Below are positions 35,168 to 42,616 of a stretch of 51,567 nt of DNA, one piece after another. A program made the translations under genes and the position numbers. Numbering within the stretch: the first letter of the stretch is position 1; every line of letters begins with the position of its first letter. The DNA comes from a virus. The stretch spans positions 1 to 51,567 of the IMG/VR virus record IMGVR_UViG_3300022913_000001; one strand, 5' to 3'. Below the pieces are notes generated by a model, which had not been told where the DNA came from, searched no databases, and saw only the letters and a program-made list of their open reading frames with translations.

Positions 35168-36148
35168 ATGGCTCATTTAACAGAAAGACGCCCTGATTTA
35201 AAGCAAGTAAACCAAGTTTTGCAATTAGGCAATAGCTCAAACGGAACAGTCCTTAGATCAGAGTTAGAAGGAGTTCTTAAAGTATGGAAGCAAAATTTAA
35301 CTGATCTTGGTACAATTAAAGCAAGAGCAGGTGTTGAAGCTGATGATGTTGTCATCATGGAGCAATACAACGAGTTGTCCGCAAAAATTGCACAAATAGA
35401 AATAGTGCTTGCATCTGATGACGAAACGCTAAAAAAATTCCAAGATATGGTTGATTTTGTTAAAAATAACAGAACAGACATCGACAGTATCACCAGTATT
35501 GCTAATGCAGGTATTGCAGCTGTACAAGCTGATGTTGATCAAAATGAAATCGACAGCGATGCAGCTGATGCGGCTTTAGCAGCAAGAGCAACCGCACTAG
35601 AAGCATTCAAAGCGTTATTTGATAGCGCTATCAGTATTGTTCAGGACGGTGCTAATTGGGATACAATCATCAAACACGATTTGAATGTTAATGGCAATAT
35701 TCAATCTAATGGAACCCAGATATTTAACAGCACTACAAAGGAATTAAAGAATGTTGCTAGTGTTGATTCTGGTACAGATGCAGTGTTATCCGCTACTGGT
35801 ATAGCTTACACCGATACATTAGCTGCAAAGCATGCTATGAGATACAAAAAAGTTCTGCATTCAGACAGTGCTTCTGCTTATTTTGGATCTATAGTTAAAG
35901 CTGATATGTTTGTTACTAAAGTAACTATCAAGGTCAATACTGCTTTTGATGGTGGTGCTACATTGTCTATTGGCGACGACAACGATCTTACTTTGTTTGG
36001 CGATTTAGTTGCTGCTGATATGGGTAGTGTTGGTGTTTATTCGTTACCAATAATCATGAAAATGACTGCTGATAAACAACCTAAATATACTGTTTCTGGT
36101 TCACCTACTCAAGGTGACTTGGAAATATTCCTAGAAGTTTCTGCATAA
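35168..36148 (+). CDS. Third fibre-like structural protein
   Basis: A 326-residue protein, last of the rightward late genes. N-terminal half is helical coiled coil (LTDLGTIKARAGVEADDVVI; DQNEIDSDAADAALAARATA). Then comes a shaft segment DLNVNGNIQSNGTQIFNSTT of a kind seen in fibre proteins, and a beta-rich C-terminus. A strong terminator follows 5 bp after its stop. Confidence 0.65.
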   Translation: MAHLTERRPDLKQVNQVLQLGNSSNGTVLRSELEGVLKVWKQNLTDLGTIKARAGVEADDVVIMEQYNELSAKIAQIEIVLASDDETLKKFQDMVDFVKNNRTDIDSITSIANAGIAAVQADVDQNEIDSDAADAALAARATALEAFKALFDSAISIVQDGANWDTIIKHDLNVNGNIQSNGTQIFNSTTKELKNVASVDSGTDAVLSATGIAYTDTLAAKHAMRYKKVLHSDSASAYFGSIVKADMFVTKVTIKVNTAFDGGATLSIGDDNDLTLFGDLVAADMGSVGVYSLPIIMKMTADKQPKYTVSGSPTQGDLEIFLEVSA

Positions 36149-36153
36149 AAAAA

Positions 36154-36179
36154 AACCCTAGGTTTTAACGCCTAGGGTT
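36154..36179. terminator. Bidirectional terminator between late and leftward genes
   Basis: Perfect 9-bp stem AACCCTAGG (36154-36162) with CCTAGGGTT (36171-36179), 8-nt loop. An A-run (36147-36155) lies on the left, giving a T tract to leftward transcripts; rightward transcripts have only a TTGTT sequence. It separates convergent transcription units. Confidence 0.85.
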
Positions 36180-36198
36180 GTTCCTTTAAGGTAGGTTG

Positions 36199-36714
36199 TT
36201 ATTTATTTTTATTAGCAATCTTAAGTAAAGACTCGGTTAGCTTTTCTCTTTTCTCATGCTCACCGCTATCACCTGTTAAAGCCAATTTTAACCAAGCAGA
36301 GAAGTCTGCCAATAAATACCTATGATTTTCAAAACCAAAATCTTTTGCAAAGTCTTGCATTAAAAACAAAACGTTTCGGAGTGTAACAGTGCTATCAGGC
36401 TTGTTTTTAATCTTGGTGTTGTATTTTATGCTCAACTCAAGATCAGAGATTAATACATGAAGCAAACATTCTGCTTGCTTAAAGCTAGCATCGGCACATG
36501 TCTCAAGCTCACGATCTAATCTTTTAATAGAAAAGTTTTGATTTAACATTGCCCAATCTGCCAACAACCGATTTCTTTGTTCAGGATTTGCTGCTTTAGC
36601 TTTGTTAATAATTGCCAACTGAGCGTTTTTGTGAGCAAGCATCATTTCAAAATGCTGAATTTTTTTAGTAACAGTTGACTCTGTTGCAATGATGTTTTGT
36701 AATTTAGTGTTCAT
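36199..36714 (-). CDS. Unknown helical protein
   Basis: A 171-residue, almost fully helical, charged protein. N-terminal half looks like a coiled coil (VTKKIQHFEMMLAHKNAQLA). A C-terminal WLKLALTGDSGEHEKREKL segment follows. No family recognised. It is a single-gene unit with AAGGATAATATT ribosome site and its own palindromic promoter (36749-36787). Expression is probably early, inferred from the promoter class. Confidence 0.65.
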   Translation of the reverse strand: MNTKLQNIIATESTVTKKIQHFEMMLAHKNAQLAIINKAKAANPEQRNRLLADWAMLNQNFSIKRLDRELETCADASFKQAECLLHVLISDLELSIKYNTKIKNKPDSTVTLRNVLFLMQDFAKDFGFENHRYLLADFSAWLKLALTGDSGEHEKREKLTESLLKIANKNK

Positions 36715-36748
36715 AATATTATCCTTATTTAATTTTGTTTAACTTAAT

Positions 36749-36787
36749 TGTTATAATTAATTATAACAGGTTTATTTATTAATGCAA
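36749..36787 (-). promoter_or_regulatory. Palindromic promoter, perfect copy
   Basis: Perfect palindrome at 36749-36768. Leftward: -35 TTGCAT (36782-36787), 16-bp spacer, -10 TATAAT (36760-36765) in TGTTATAAT. Drives the gene at 36199-36714. Confidence 0.85.
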
Positions 36788-36797
36788 GTATTAATGC

Positions 36798-36824
36798 AAA
36801 AAAAAATTTAGGCGTTAACCTAGG
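36798..36824 (-). terminator. Weak terminator after the membrane-tail Sel1 gene
   Basis: On the minus strand, a short CCTAGG/CCTA-type hairpin (36809-36824) is followed by nine T residues (complement of 36798-36806). The stem is only about 4 bp. It looks like a decayed relative of the terminator at 36154. Confidence 0.4.
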
Positions 36825-36841
36825 GTTGTTCTTAAATTGTT

Positions 36842-37921
36842 TTATGCAAAATAACCCACTTTAAAAACAAGAGCAATACTTGATAAAACAAATTTTAAAA
36901 AAGAAGAAAACTTTATATTAATTTCATTTTGATATTTTTCTTCTATTAACTCTTTGTTTTGATTTGCAATTTTTATATTTTCACAAGTAGTTCTAGCTTG
37001 ATCAACTTCTCTTTTTTCAAAATCGTTTCTAGGAGCTATGTTGTCTAATATCTCAATAGCTTTGTTATGATTTAATGCTGTTCCTTTACCTTCTGCATGC
37101 ATACGAGCTAAATCAAATTTAGCATCCATCCTGCCTTTCTTTGCTGCTTTTTCATACCAATAAACTGCTGTTTGATAATTTTGCAACAATGTTTCTTTTT
37201 TTTCATAAAATCTAGCTAAATTATATTGAGCTTCTGCATGCCCTTGCTCTGCTGCTTGCGTAAACCAATAAACGGCTTTTTCAAAGTCTTGCTCTACGCC
37301 TTCTTGACCTTCATCATACATTTCACCTAGGTTGGATTGAGCTTGAGCATTCCCTTGATCAGCTGCCTTGGTGTACCACTTAACAGTTTCTTTACTATTT
37401 TGCTTTACACCGTAGCCTATTTTATACATAAAACCTAAACAAGATTGCACCTTTGCATTGCCTCGTTCAGCTGCTTTAATAAGCCATTCAATAGCTTCTT
37501 TGCGGTCTGTTTCTACAAATTTGCCTTCGTAGTACATATTAATTAAATTATTTTGAGCATTTGCATCACCTTGATCAGCTGCTTTAGTCCACCAGCTAAA
37601 TGCTTTTTTAAAGTCTTGCTCTACACCTTCGCCCACATAATATAGCTTACCTAAAACATATTGAGCATTAATATAACCCTGATCGGCTGATTTTTCGTAC
37701 CATTCAACAGCTTTTTGGTAATTTTGATTTACGCCTTCTTTGCCTTTCTCATATATAACGGCTAGATGATATTGAGAGTAAATAAACCCTTGCTCTGCTG
37801 CCTTGGTGTGCCACTCAATAGCTTTTTGGTAATTTTGCTTTACTTCATACATAAAGCCTAAATCAAATTGAGCATTTACATCACCCGCTTCGGTTTTCTC
37901 TTCTAATTCTTTTATATCCAT
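36842..37921 (-). CDS. Sel1-repeat protein with C-terminal membrane segment
   Basis: A 359-residue protein. Residues 1-290 are about eight Sel1 repeats (for example YVLGKLYYVGEGVEQDFKKA and NLGEMYDEGQEGVEQDFEKA). The last 20 residues are hydrophobic (FLKFVLSSIALVFKVGYFA), a possible tail anchor. It may be a membrane-bound scaffold in the host. GGAAAGG precedes the ATG. It follows genes at 37930 and 38289 in one leftward unit. Confidence 0.82.
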   Translation of the reverse strand: MDIKELEEKTEAGDVNAQFDLGFMYEVKQNYQKAIEWHTKAAEQGFIYSQYHLAVIYEKGKEGVNQNYQKAVEWYEKSADQGYINAQYVLGKLYYVGEGVEQDFKKAFSWWTKAADQGDANAQNNLINMYYEGKFVETDRKEAIEWLIKAAERGNAKVQSCLGFMYKIGYGVKQNSKETVKWYTKAADQGNAQAQSNLGEMYDEGQEGVEQDFEKAVYWFTQAAEQGHAEAQYNLARFYEKKETLLQNYQTAVYWYEKAAKKGRMDAKFDLARMHAEGKGTALNHNKAIEILDNIAPRNDFEKREVDQARTTCENIKIANQNKELIEEKYQNEINIKFSSFLKFVLSSIALVFKVGYFA

Positions 37922-37929
37922 AACCTTTC

Positions 37930-38280
37930 CTATTTCTGCAAAATCTTGTAAGTAACCTTATTCTTCGACCCTCTGTAAAAAAACTGACATTCAAGCATAT
38001 CTTTTTCACCTACAATTGGTCTAACGGCAACATGAAACAAAGCAATGGACTTAAAGTGTTGCTCTGGAAAGTTGTAGTAATATTGACGATAAAATTTGTT
38101 TTGATTACCATCCCAAGCAGTTAGATGAATAAATTCACCACGAATCATGCATTTATCGTTTATGCTTTTCATGTTGTTAGCTAGCGTCACCTCGATGACA
38201 CATTCGGACGATACTTTAATTACAATAATACGATCATTAGGTATATCGTATTTAGTGTTGGTTTTAAGTTCAGACATCAT
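37930..38280 (-). CDS. Unknown protein
   Basis: A 116-residue beta-rich protein. Two in-frame methionines (38280 and 38277) sit at the start. Motif-like features are a hydrophobic IIVIKVSSECVIEVTLA strand pair and YRQYYYNFPEQHF. No family recognised. It lies between the methyltransferase-like gene and the Sel1 gene, 8 bp from each. Confidence 0.55.
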   Translation of the reverse strand: MMSELKTNTKYDIPNDRIIVIKVSSECVIEVTLANNMKSINDKCMIRGEFIHLTAWDGNQNKFYRQYYYNFPEQHFKSIALFHVAVRPIVGEKDMLECQFFYRGSKNKVTYKILQK

Positions 38281-38288
38281 GTTGCGTA

Positions 38289-38837
38289 CTACTCTCCAGC
38301 TTTGTATTTACGAATAATATAAAGTGAATCATTGTTTGCAGTTTGTACAACCCATTGTCTTTTTGTGTTTTCAATTGCTGTACTTATTAAACTACAGTTA
38401 ATGTTAGTAGCTAATAAATTAACTACAATATCGTTTTCCTTAGAAAAAGAACATATAATATCTTCTAAAAAAGCAACTGGTTTGTCGTTTAAACCATCAG
38501 ATTCATATGAATAAACACGGGGTACACTAGGTGAAAACGCTTCTGGGTTGTGGTGCTTACTAAACACTAAAACATCTTCAAATTGTCTACCATTTAACCA
38601 AATAGCTCTATAACATAAAGGCAACTCTTTTTCTTGATGTTGAATAAAATCTTTTCCATATTCAGTTTTAGCAATTACAACAGCAGTTCCTCCAGGGCGA
38701 AGTAATTTTAATGATTCTTGCATTATTGGTTGAGCGTAAGGGCGAAAAGTCATTCTAGAATCTGGTGCTACGGTAGTAAATTCTACCGCATTAATTAAAA
38801 CTAAATCTGCTTTGTTTTCGTTTTTTTGTGTTTTCAT
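38289..38837 (-). CDS. Degenerate DNA methyltransferase-like protein
   Basis: A 182-residue protein with the outline of a beta-class (N4/N6) DNA methyltransferase but altered key motifs. The DPPY-loop position reads DLVLINAVEFTT (residues 11-22) without DPPY. LKLLRPGGTAVVIA (43-56) fits the usual strand after it. The SAM-site region reads FLEDIICSFSKENDIVVNLLATNINCSLIS (123-152), where active enzymes have DPFxGSGTT. It is also short. A catalytically dead relative that may still bind DNA or mask sites is a reasonable reading. It has AAGGAATATT and its own promoter at 38861-38899. Confidence 0.5.
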   Translation of the reverse strand: MKTQKNENKADLVLINAVEFTTVAPDSRMTFRPYAQPIMQESLKLLRPGGTAVVIAKTEYGKDFIQHQEKELPLCYRAIWLNGRQFEDVLVFSKHHNPEAFSPSVPRVYSYESDGLNDKPVAFLEDIICSFSKENDIVVNLLATNINCSLISTAIENTKRQWVVQTANNDSLYIIRKYKAGE

Positions 38838-38860
38838 AATATTCCTTTTGTTGTTTAAGT

Positions 38861-38899
38861 TATTATAATTAATTATAATAACTTTATTTATTAATGCAA
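38861..38899 (-). promoter_or_regulatory. Palindromic promoter, symmetric variant
   Basis: TATTATAATTAATTATAATA (38861-38880): both arms carry the same G/C to A/T change, so symmetry is kept. Leftward: -35 TTGCAT (38894-38899), 16-bp spacer, -10 TATAAT (38872-38877). The compensating change is strong evidence that dyad symmetry is selected. Confidence 0.82.
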
Positions 38900-38912
38900 A
38901 TATCTATTTAAA

Positions 38913-39257
38913 TCAATCATCCGATCCAGAACTGCTTGAACTGCTTGAGCTGCTTGAGCTGCTTGAGCTGCTTGAACTGCCCGAATCCCCTACGCTAGTA
39001 GGTAAATACAAAGGGCTATACGGATTATAAGGGCTATACCAATCACAATCACTACTGCTGTTATGATCACAGCCACGAGAACGAGTTGTAGAAGCAGTAG
39101 CCTTTCCTTTAGAGGTCGGCTGAAGCTTTTCTTCTTCTTTTTCCTCTTCCTCTTCCACTGGATCGCATTCATTAGGCAACACAGCCCAACCAATCCAAAA
39201 CAACACAATTGCTGCATAAATTAAAATTATTACAAAAGTTATTCCTGTTTCTGTCAT
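38913..39257 (-). CDS. Membrane protein with polyserine tail
   Basis: A 114-residue protein. Residues 5-25 are one membrane helix (GITFVIILIYAAIVLFWIGWA), then an acidic EEEEEKEEE run, a Ser/Thr-rich basic part, a DWYSPYNPYSPLY aromatic segment and 17 consecutive Ser codons near the C-terminus. It ends the operon that starts at 40836. Function unknown; surface display or host-envelope interaction is possible. Confidence 0.6.
   Translation of the reverse strand: MTETGITFVIILIYAAIVLFWIGWAVLPNECDPVEEEEEKEEEKLQPTSKGKATASTTRSRGCDHNSSSDCDWYSPYNPYSPLYLPTSVGDSGSSSSSSSSSSSSSSSSSGSDD
38928..38978 (-). repeat. Serine-codon microsatellite
   Basis: A run of 17 Ser codons, mainly a 9-nt pattern of AGC-AGC-TCA and AGC-AGT-TCA. 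Regular arrangement suggests growth by slippage. Reverse frames give no plausible gene. Confidence 0.9.
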
Positions 39258-39270
39258 TTTTTATTTTCTC

Positions 39271-39699
39271 CTATATAAATTTACGAATAAGCCATACTAA
39301 CCATCGAGCATCAAAAGCTTTCTTTTTAGTGATGATTGTTAAAGGGTTGATGAGCGGACGATGAATGGAAAATCTCACATAAACATAGCCGTTTTTTTTA
39401 AAAGCATTGATAGATTTATCGACTAACCAGTATTGTCGAGACTCATCTAGTTCTGGTAAAATATTTTCAATACAATGCTTAGAATCCTTTAAGCCTAAAC
39501 CAACAAAATCGTTTTCTTTAAATTTCACATATCCAGATTTGTTGTAAATCTCTTTTTCTTTAAATGAAATTATTGAGTGAGTGTCTTCATCATAACCGTA
39601 GGTTAAGCCAAGAACATGCTCATGCCTTAAACAGATCACAATCGGTGTTGTAACCAACAATGCAATCCATAGTGGAATGGTCAGAATTAGTGCTTCCAT
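39271..39699 (-). CDS. Small membrane-anchored protein beside the Panacea gene
   Basis: A 142-residue protein with an N-terminal hydrophobic helix (ALILTIPLWIALLVTTPIVI) and a polar C-terminal domain of mixed strands. AGGAATAATA precedes the ATG. It follows the Panacea gene by 13 bp, so it is in the same leftward operon and is a candidate partner. No family recognised. Confidence 0.6.
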   Translation of the reverse strand: MEALILTIPLWIALLVTTPIVICLRHEHVLGLTYGYDEDTHSIISFKEKEIYNKSGYVKFKENDFVGLGLKDSKHCIENILPELDESRQYWLVDKSINAFKKNGYVYVRFSIHRPLINPLTIITKKKAFDARWLVWLIRKFI

Positions 39700-39712
39700 T
39701 ATTATTCCTGTT

Positions 39713-40198
39713 TTATAATGATTGATAATAGTTTTTAACTACATCATGTTGTATAGCTGTTGATTTAAATTGATTAAACCAAGGAACTTCTTTTTCATGT
39801 GTTATAGAAACTAAAACAGACGCTTTTAAGCGTCCATATTCTTGCCAGCACTTGTTTAAAACATCCAGTATCTCTTTATCTTTATTTTTGTATTCTGGCT
39901 CTATTTTGCCTTCATTAGCTGTATCTGAATCATAAAAATAAGATAATGAATCTATAGAGTCATAACCATAGCTTTTAAAAGAGTGGTATGTTTCTAAATG
40001 AACAGGTCCATACTTCCAAGCATGGAAGTTACTGTTGGCACCTATTAAGTTTTTTTCTAGTATAGCTAAAGTCCATCCGTAGCCAATAAACATTAGTTTT
40101 TGTAATTTAAAATTAGTAATAGCCAATCCCTCTAATTGGCTATTTTTAATAAAAAAGTTTGATAGCTTGTAATGCTCTTGAGAGCCAAGAATATCCAT
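39713..40198 (-). CDS. Panacea-domain (DUF4065/GepA) protein
   Basis: A 161-residue protein with the DUF4065 layout. N-terminal LSNFFIKNSQLEGLAITNFKLQKLMFIGYGW, then NFHAWKYGPVHLETYHSFKSYG (residues about 55-76), and the C-terminal YGRLKASVLVSITHEKEVPW. Panacea domains act as neutralising antitoxins for many unrelated toxins. Its start overlaps the stop of the 40198-40836 gene (TAATG), so the two are made together. The order membrane protein, Panacea, membrane protein suggests a toxin-antitoxin or defence module with a membrane toxin; this pairing is inference. Confidence 0.8.
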   Translation of the reverse strand: MDILGSQEHYKLSNFFIKNSQLEGLAITNFKLQKLMFIGYGWTLAILEKNLIGANSNFHAWKYGPVHLETYHSFKSYGYDSIDSLSYFYDSDTANEGKIEPEYKNKDKEILDVLNKCWQEYGRLKASVLVSITHEKEVPWFNQFKSTAIQHDVVKNYYQSL

Positions 40199-40836
40199 TA
40201 AATCCTCAAGTTTGCATTGTTGTAATCAGATGGAGCCATGCTAGATAAATCAATTAACTCTCGTTTTCTATAATACAAGCTATTGTTTGTTAAGTTTTGA
40301 ATTAAATGCGTATTTTTTTGCGTTTTGGTTATTACAATCCTTTCAGATTTACTTAAAAAAACAGTTAATGCCCAACCTACTTTTAATTTGCGAAAAGTTT
40401 TTGATTTACTATGATAAATGCAAGAATCATGAATAATCAGATCGTCACGATATAGAAAAAAAGAAAATGTATCATGAACAACATGAGGTAGTTCAAGAGG
40501 TAAGTGGTTATAATGAAGCATAGAATATTTTCCTGGAGTGCGGTTATCATTTGAATTTCGAAAAAATGCATTATCAACAACATACATTATGGCTACAATT
40601 AGGAATGCAAATACAGCTGATAAAAGCCAATCTGTGATTGTAATCTGGTGATTGCTTGTCATTGCATCACTTTCTTCTTTAAGCTGCTCTTCCTCTTCTT
40701 TATTAGCTTTTGATGATTTGTTTAATGTCTTATAGACGCTAGTAGCAACAAGAGCTTTTCCGGGGCTAATTCCCATAGTATGCAGACTGTATGCATTGCA
40801 AGAAATAATTGACAAAATTAAAAAAAATTTATTCAT
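40198..40836 (-). CDS. Membrane protein coupled to Panacea
   Basis: A 212-residue protein. N-terminal signal-like segment (FFLILSIISCNAYS), a charged KEEEEQLKEES run, one membrane helix at about 72-92 (WLLSAVFAFLIVAIMYVV) and a C-terminal cytoplasmic-looking beta domain of about 110 residues (FSFFLYRDDLIIHDSC; RKLKVGWALTVFLSKSERIV). First gene of the leftward operon under the promoter at 40884-40922. Candidate toxin partner of the Panacea protein. No family recognised. Confidence 0.65.
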   Translation of the reverse strand: MNKFFLILSIISCNAYSLHTMGISPGKALVATSVYKTLNKSSKANKEEEEQLKEESDAMTSNHQITITDWLLSAVFAFLIVAIMYVVDNAFFRNSNDNRTPGKYSMLHYNHLPLELPHVVHDTFSFFLYRDDLIIHDSCIYHSKSKTFRKLKVGWALTVFLSKSERIVITKTQKNTHLIQNLTNNSLYYRKRELIDLSSMAPSDYNNANLRI

Positions 40837-40883
40837 TATTATTATTCCTGCAATCTTTCCTTTGTTATTTAAAATAATTAAGT

Positions 40884-40922
40884 TGTTAAAATTAATTATA
40901 ACAGGTTTTAAGATGATTGCAA
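40884..40922 (-). promoter_or_regulatory. Palindromic promoter of the Panacea operon
   Basis: TGTTAAAATTAATTATAACA (40884-40903), one change in the left arm. Leftward: -35 TTGCAA (40917-40922), 16-bp spacer, -10 TATAAT (40895-40900). The left-arm T-to-A change spoils the -10 for rightward use only, so these copies look one-directional. Confidence 0.85.
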
Positions 40923-40931
40923 GTATTAAGT

Positions 40932-40954
40932 AAAAAAACCCTGCCGAAGCAGGG
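40932..40954 (-). terminator. Rho-independent terminator (UUCG loop)
   Basis: Perfect stem CCCTGC (40939-40944) with GCAGGG (40949-40954). On the minus strand the loop is TTCG, followed by seven T residues. Terminates the coiled-coil gene. Near-identical to the terminator at 43521. Confidence 0.92.
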
Positions 40955-40962
40955 GTTGTTGT

Positions 40963-42492
40963 TTAATCTAGTTCTAGCGTAATGCCGTCAATTTTTACAT
41001 TATCCAAAAACAGCTTGCATATAACCCAAGAGGCTGCCTTTGCTTTTACTTCATCACAGCCGTTTAGTTTAGCCACCAGCTGGTTTGTAATTGACTTATA
41101 CAGCTTGTTAGCGCTTTCTTTAGATAAGCCAGCTACTTTTTCCGCTTTAGCTTTTTCAATTGCTTCTCTTTCCGCTTTAGTTTTTTCAGCTGATTCAATC
41201 TTAGCTTGAGTTAATTGGCTGTTTAGATGACTTAATCTGTTTTTAACTTGATCAGTAATAATTAAAAGATCATCTTTGTGGTTATGGATAGACTCAATAG
41301 CCTGATTAACATTATCAACAGTTAAAATAGGAACATAAGATAAGCGTTCTAGCAACTCTATAGCTGCTTGTCGTTTCTTTTCTTCTGAGAACTGCTTGCC
41401 TTGATTAAGTATTAAAGAGTAATGCTCCTCTAAAACTTTTAAAGCTTTAGCAATCTCTGACTGAATAGTAATATCGCTATCGCCATATTCACTTGGTTGA
41501 ACCGAAAGCAAGAACTCCTTCTGCTTTTTCATCTCTTGCAACAATTCTCTTGCATGGTCTATGCTGTGGGCTGATTGCAAGTTACTACTAATGTTTTTTA
41601 TTTTATCCAATAAATCCACAACTGCTTGGGATGCAGTGTTTTTTTGCTCTGCTAAAGATGCTTGCTCTATCAAGCTGTTAATTTTGCTTAAGCCGTACTC
41701 TTTAGCTTCTTTAGCTGATTCAAGCAAAAACCCAAACTCATCTTGATTAACAAGTTTAGCTTCTAGCTGTTTTTTTAGCTGTTGAAGATTGCTACAGCTC
41801 ATGTTGTCAAGAAGCTTGCCACCCTCACTAAATGGCTTGCTATAAGCTCTAATTTCCGCAATTTTTTCTTCAAAAACTTTGCGGTTAGCTTCTGATATCT
41901 CAAGCTCTCTGGTTTTCTTAAACTCATCTAACCAATCCAAAACAACAATCTTTTTTTGCCTTAAATCAGATGCAAGATACTCATCATCTGCTATCTCTAA
42001 TGCAACTAGTTTGTCTCTTAATTTATCTATAATAGATAGAGACAAGGTTGGAGCAATTACCCCGCCATCTTCTATATTGGTTCGAAACTTTTCTATTTCA
42101 GCAAGCTTCTCTTCATGTGCTGCAACTCTAGCTTCTTCGGCTGCTTTCCATTCAGCAACAGGAGCTTTAATTGATGCTGATATAGCGTCAACATCTGTAA
42201 CAAATTGCTTAAGAGCTGCTTTATAAGCTTTAACATCAACTTCCATCTCTGCAATTTTTTCTTTTAAAGCTTTTTGTATTGCTACTTTGCTAGAACCAAC
42301 TTTTTTCGCTAATGAGTTTCTAGCTTTTCTAGTGGATTCTTGGTTTATATCCATTGCATCTAGTTTAGTTATTTCAGGAGCAACCGCTTCTTGTAGCGCA
42401 ACCATGACTGATTGCAGTCCGTTTTGAACCACTGTAACGCTAGTGGTTTCAATCGTTTCTAATACAATTAGATCTTTTTTTGTTTCGCTCAT
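40963..42492 (-). CDS. Long coiled-coil protein of the recombination cluster
   Basis: A 509-residue, strongly helical and charged protein. I set the start at 42492 (AAAGGAAATATTATT before ATG); an open extension to 42588 runs through the promoter and is not real. Heptad-rich segments cover about residues 60-140 (KVAIQKALKEKIAEMEVDVK) and 260-460. It lies directly downstream of recT, like the DUF1351-type or other coiled-coil partners of phage recombination genes. Function unknown. Confidence 0.72.
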   Translation of the reverse strand: MSETKKDLIVLETIETTSVTVVQNGLQSVMVALQEAVAPEITKLDAMDINQESTRKARNSLAKKVGSSKVAIQKALKEKIAEMEVDVKAYKAALKQFVTDVDAISASIKAPVAEWKAAEEARVAAHEEKLAEIEKFRTNIEDGGVIAPTLSLSIIDKLRDKLVALEIADDEYLASDLRQKKIVVLDWLDEFKKTRELEISEANRKVFEEKIAEIRAYSKPFSEGGKLLDNMSCSNLQQLKKQLEAKLVNQDEFGFLLESAKEAKEYGLSKINSLIEQASLAEQKNTASQAVVDLLDKIKNISSNLQSAHSIDHARELLQEMKKQKEFLLSVQPSEYGDSDITIQSEIAKALKVLEEHYSLILNQGKQFSEEKKRQAAIELLERLSYVPILTVDNVNQAIESIHNHKDDLLIITDQVKNRLSHLNSQLTQAKIESAEKTKAEREAIEKAKAEKVAGLSKESANKLYKSITNQLVAKLNGCDEVKAKAASWVICKLFLDNVKIDGITLELD

Positions 42493-42521
42493 AATAATAT
42501 TTCCTTTGTTGTGTATGAACT

Positions 42522-42560
42522 TGTTAAAATTAATTATAACAGGTTTTAAAATGATTACAA
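42522..42560 (-). promoter_or_regulatory. Palindromic promoter of the coiled-coil gene
   Basis: TGTTAAAATTAATTATAACA (42522-42541). Leftward: -35 TTGTAA (42555-42560), 16-bp spacer, -10 TATAAT (42533-42538). Confidence 0.82.
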
Positions 42561-42570
42561 ATTTTAATGC

Positions 42571-42599
42571 AAAAAAAAAACCCCACATGAAGCGGGGCT
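42571..42599 (-). terminator. Rho-independent terminator after recT
   Basis: On the minus strand, CCCCGC pairs with GTGGGG around a TTCAT loop (one G-U pair), followed by ten T residues (complement of 42571-42580). Works only for leftward transcripts. Confidence 0.88.
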
Positions 42600-42616
42600 T
42601 GTTAGGTTGGGGTTAA

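Noticed and set aside
41879-42226. Rightward frames opposite the coiled-coil gene and other long genes
   Set aside because: They are Ser- and Leu-rich shadows of Glu/Lys-rich helical genes on the other strand, with no ribosome sites.
40963-42588. N-terminal extension of the coiled-coil gene to 42588
   Set aside because: The extension runs through the palindromic promoter and hydrophobic low-complexity DNA; the start at 42492 has a good ribosome site.
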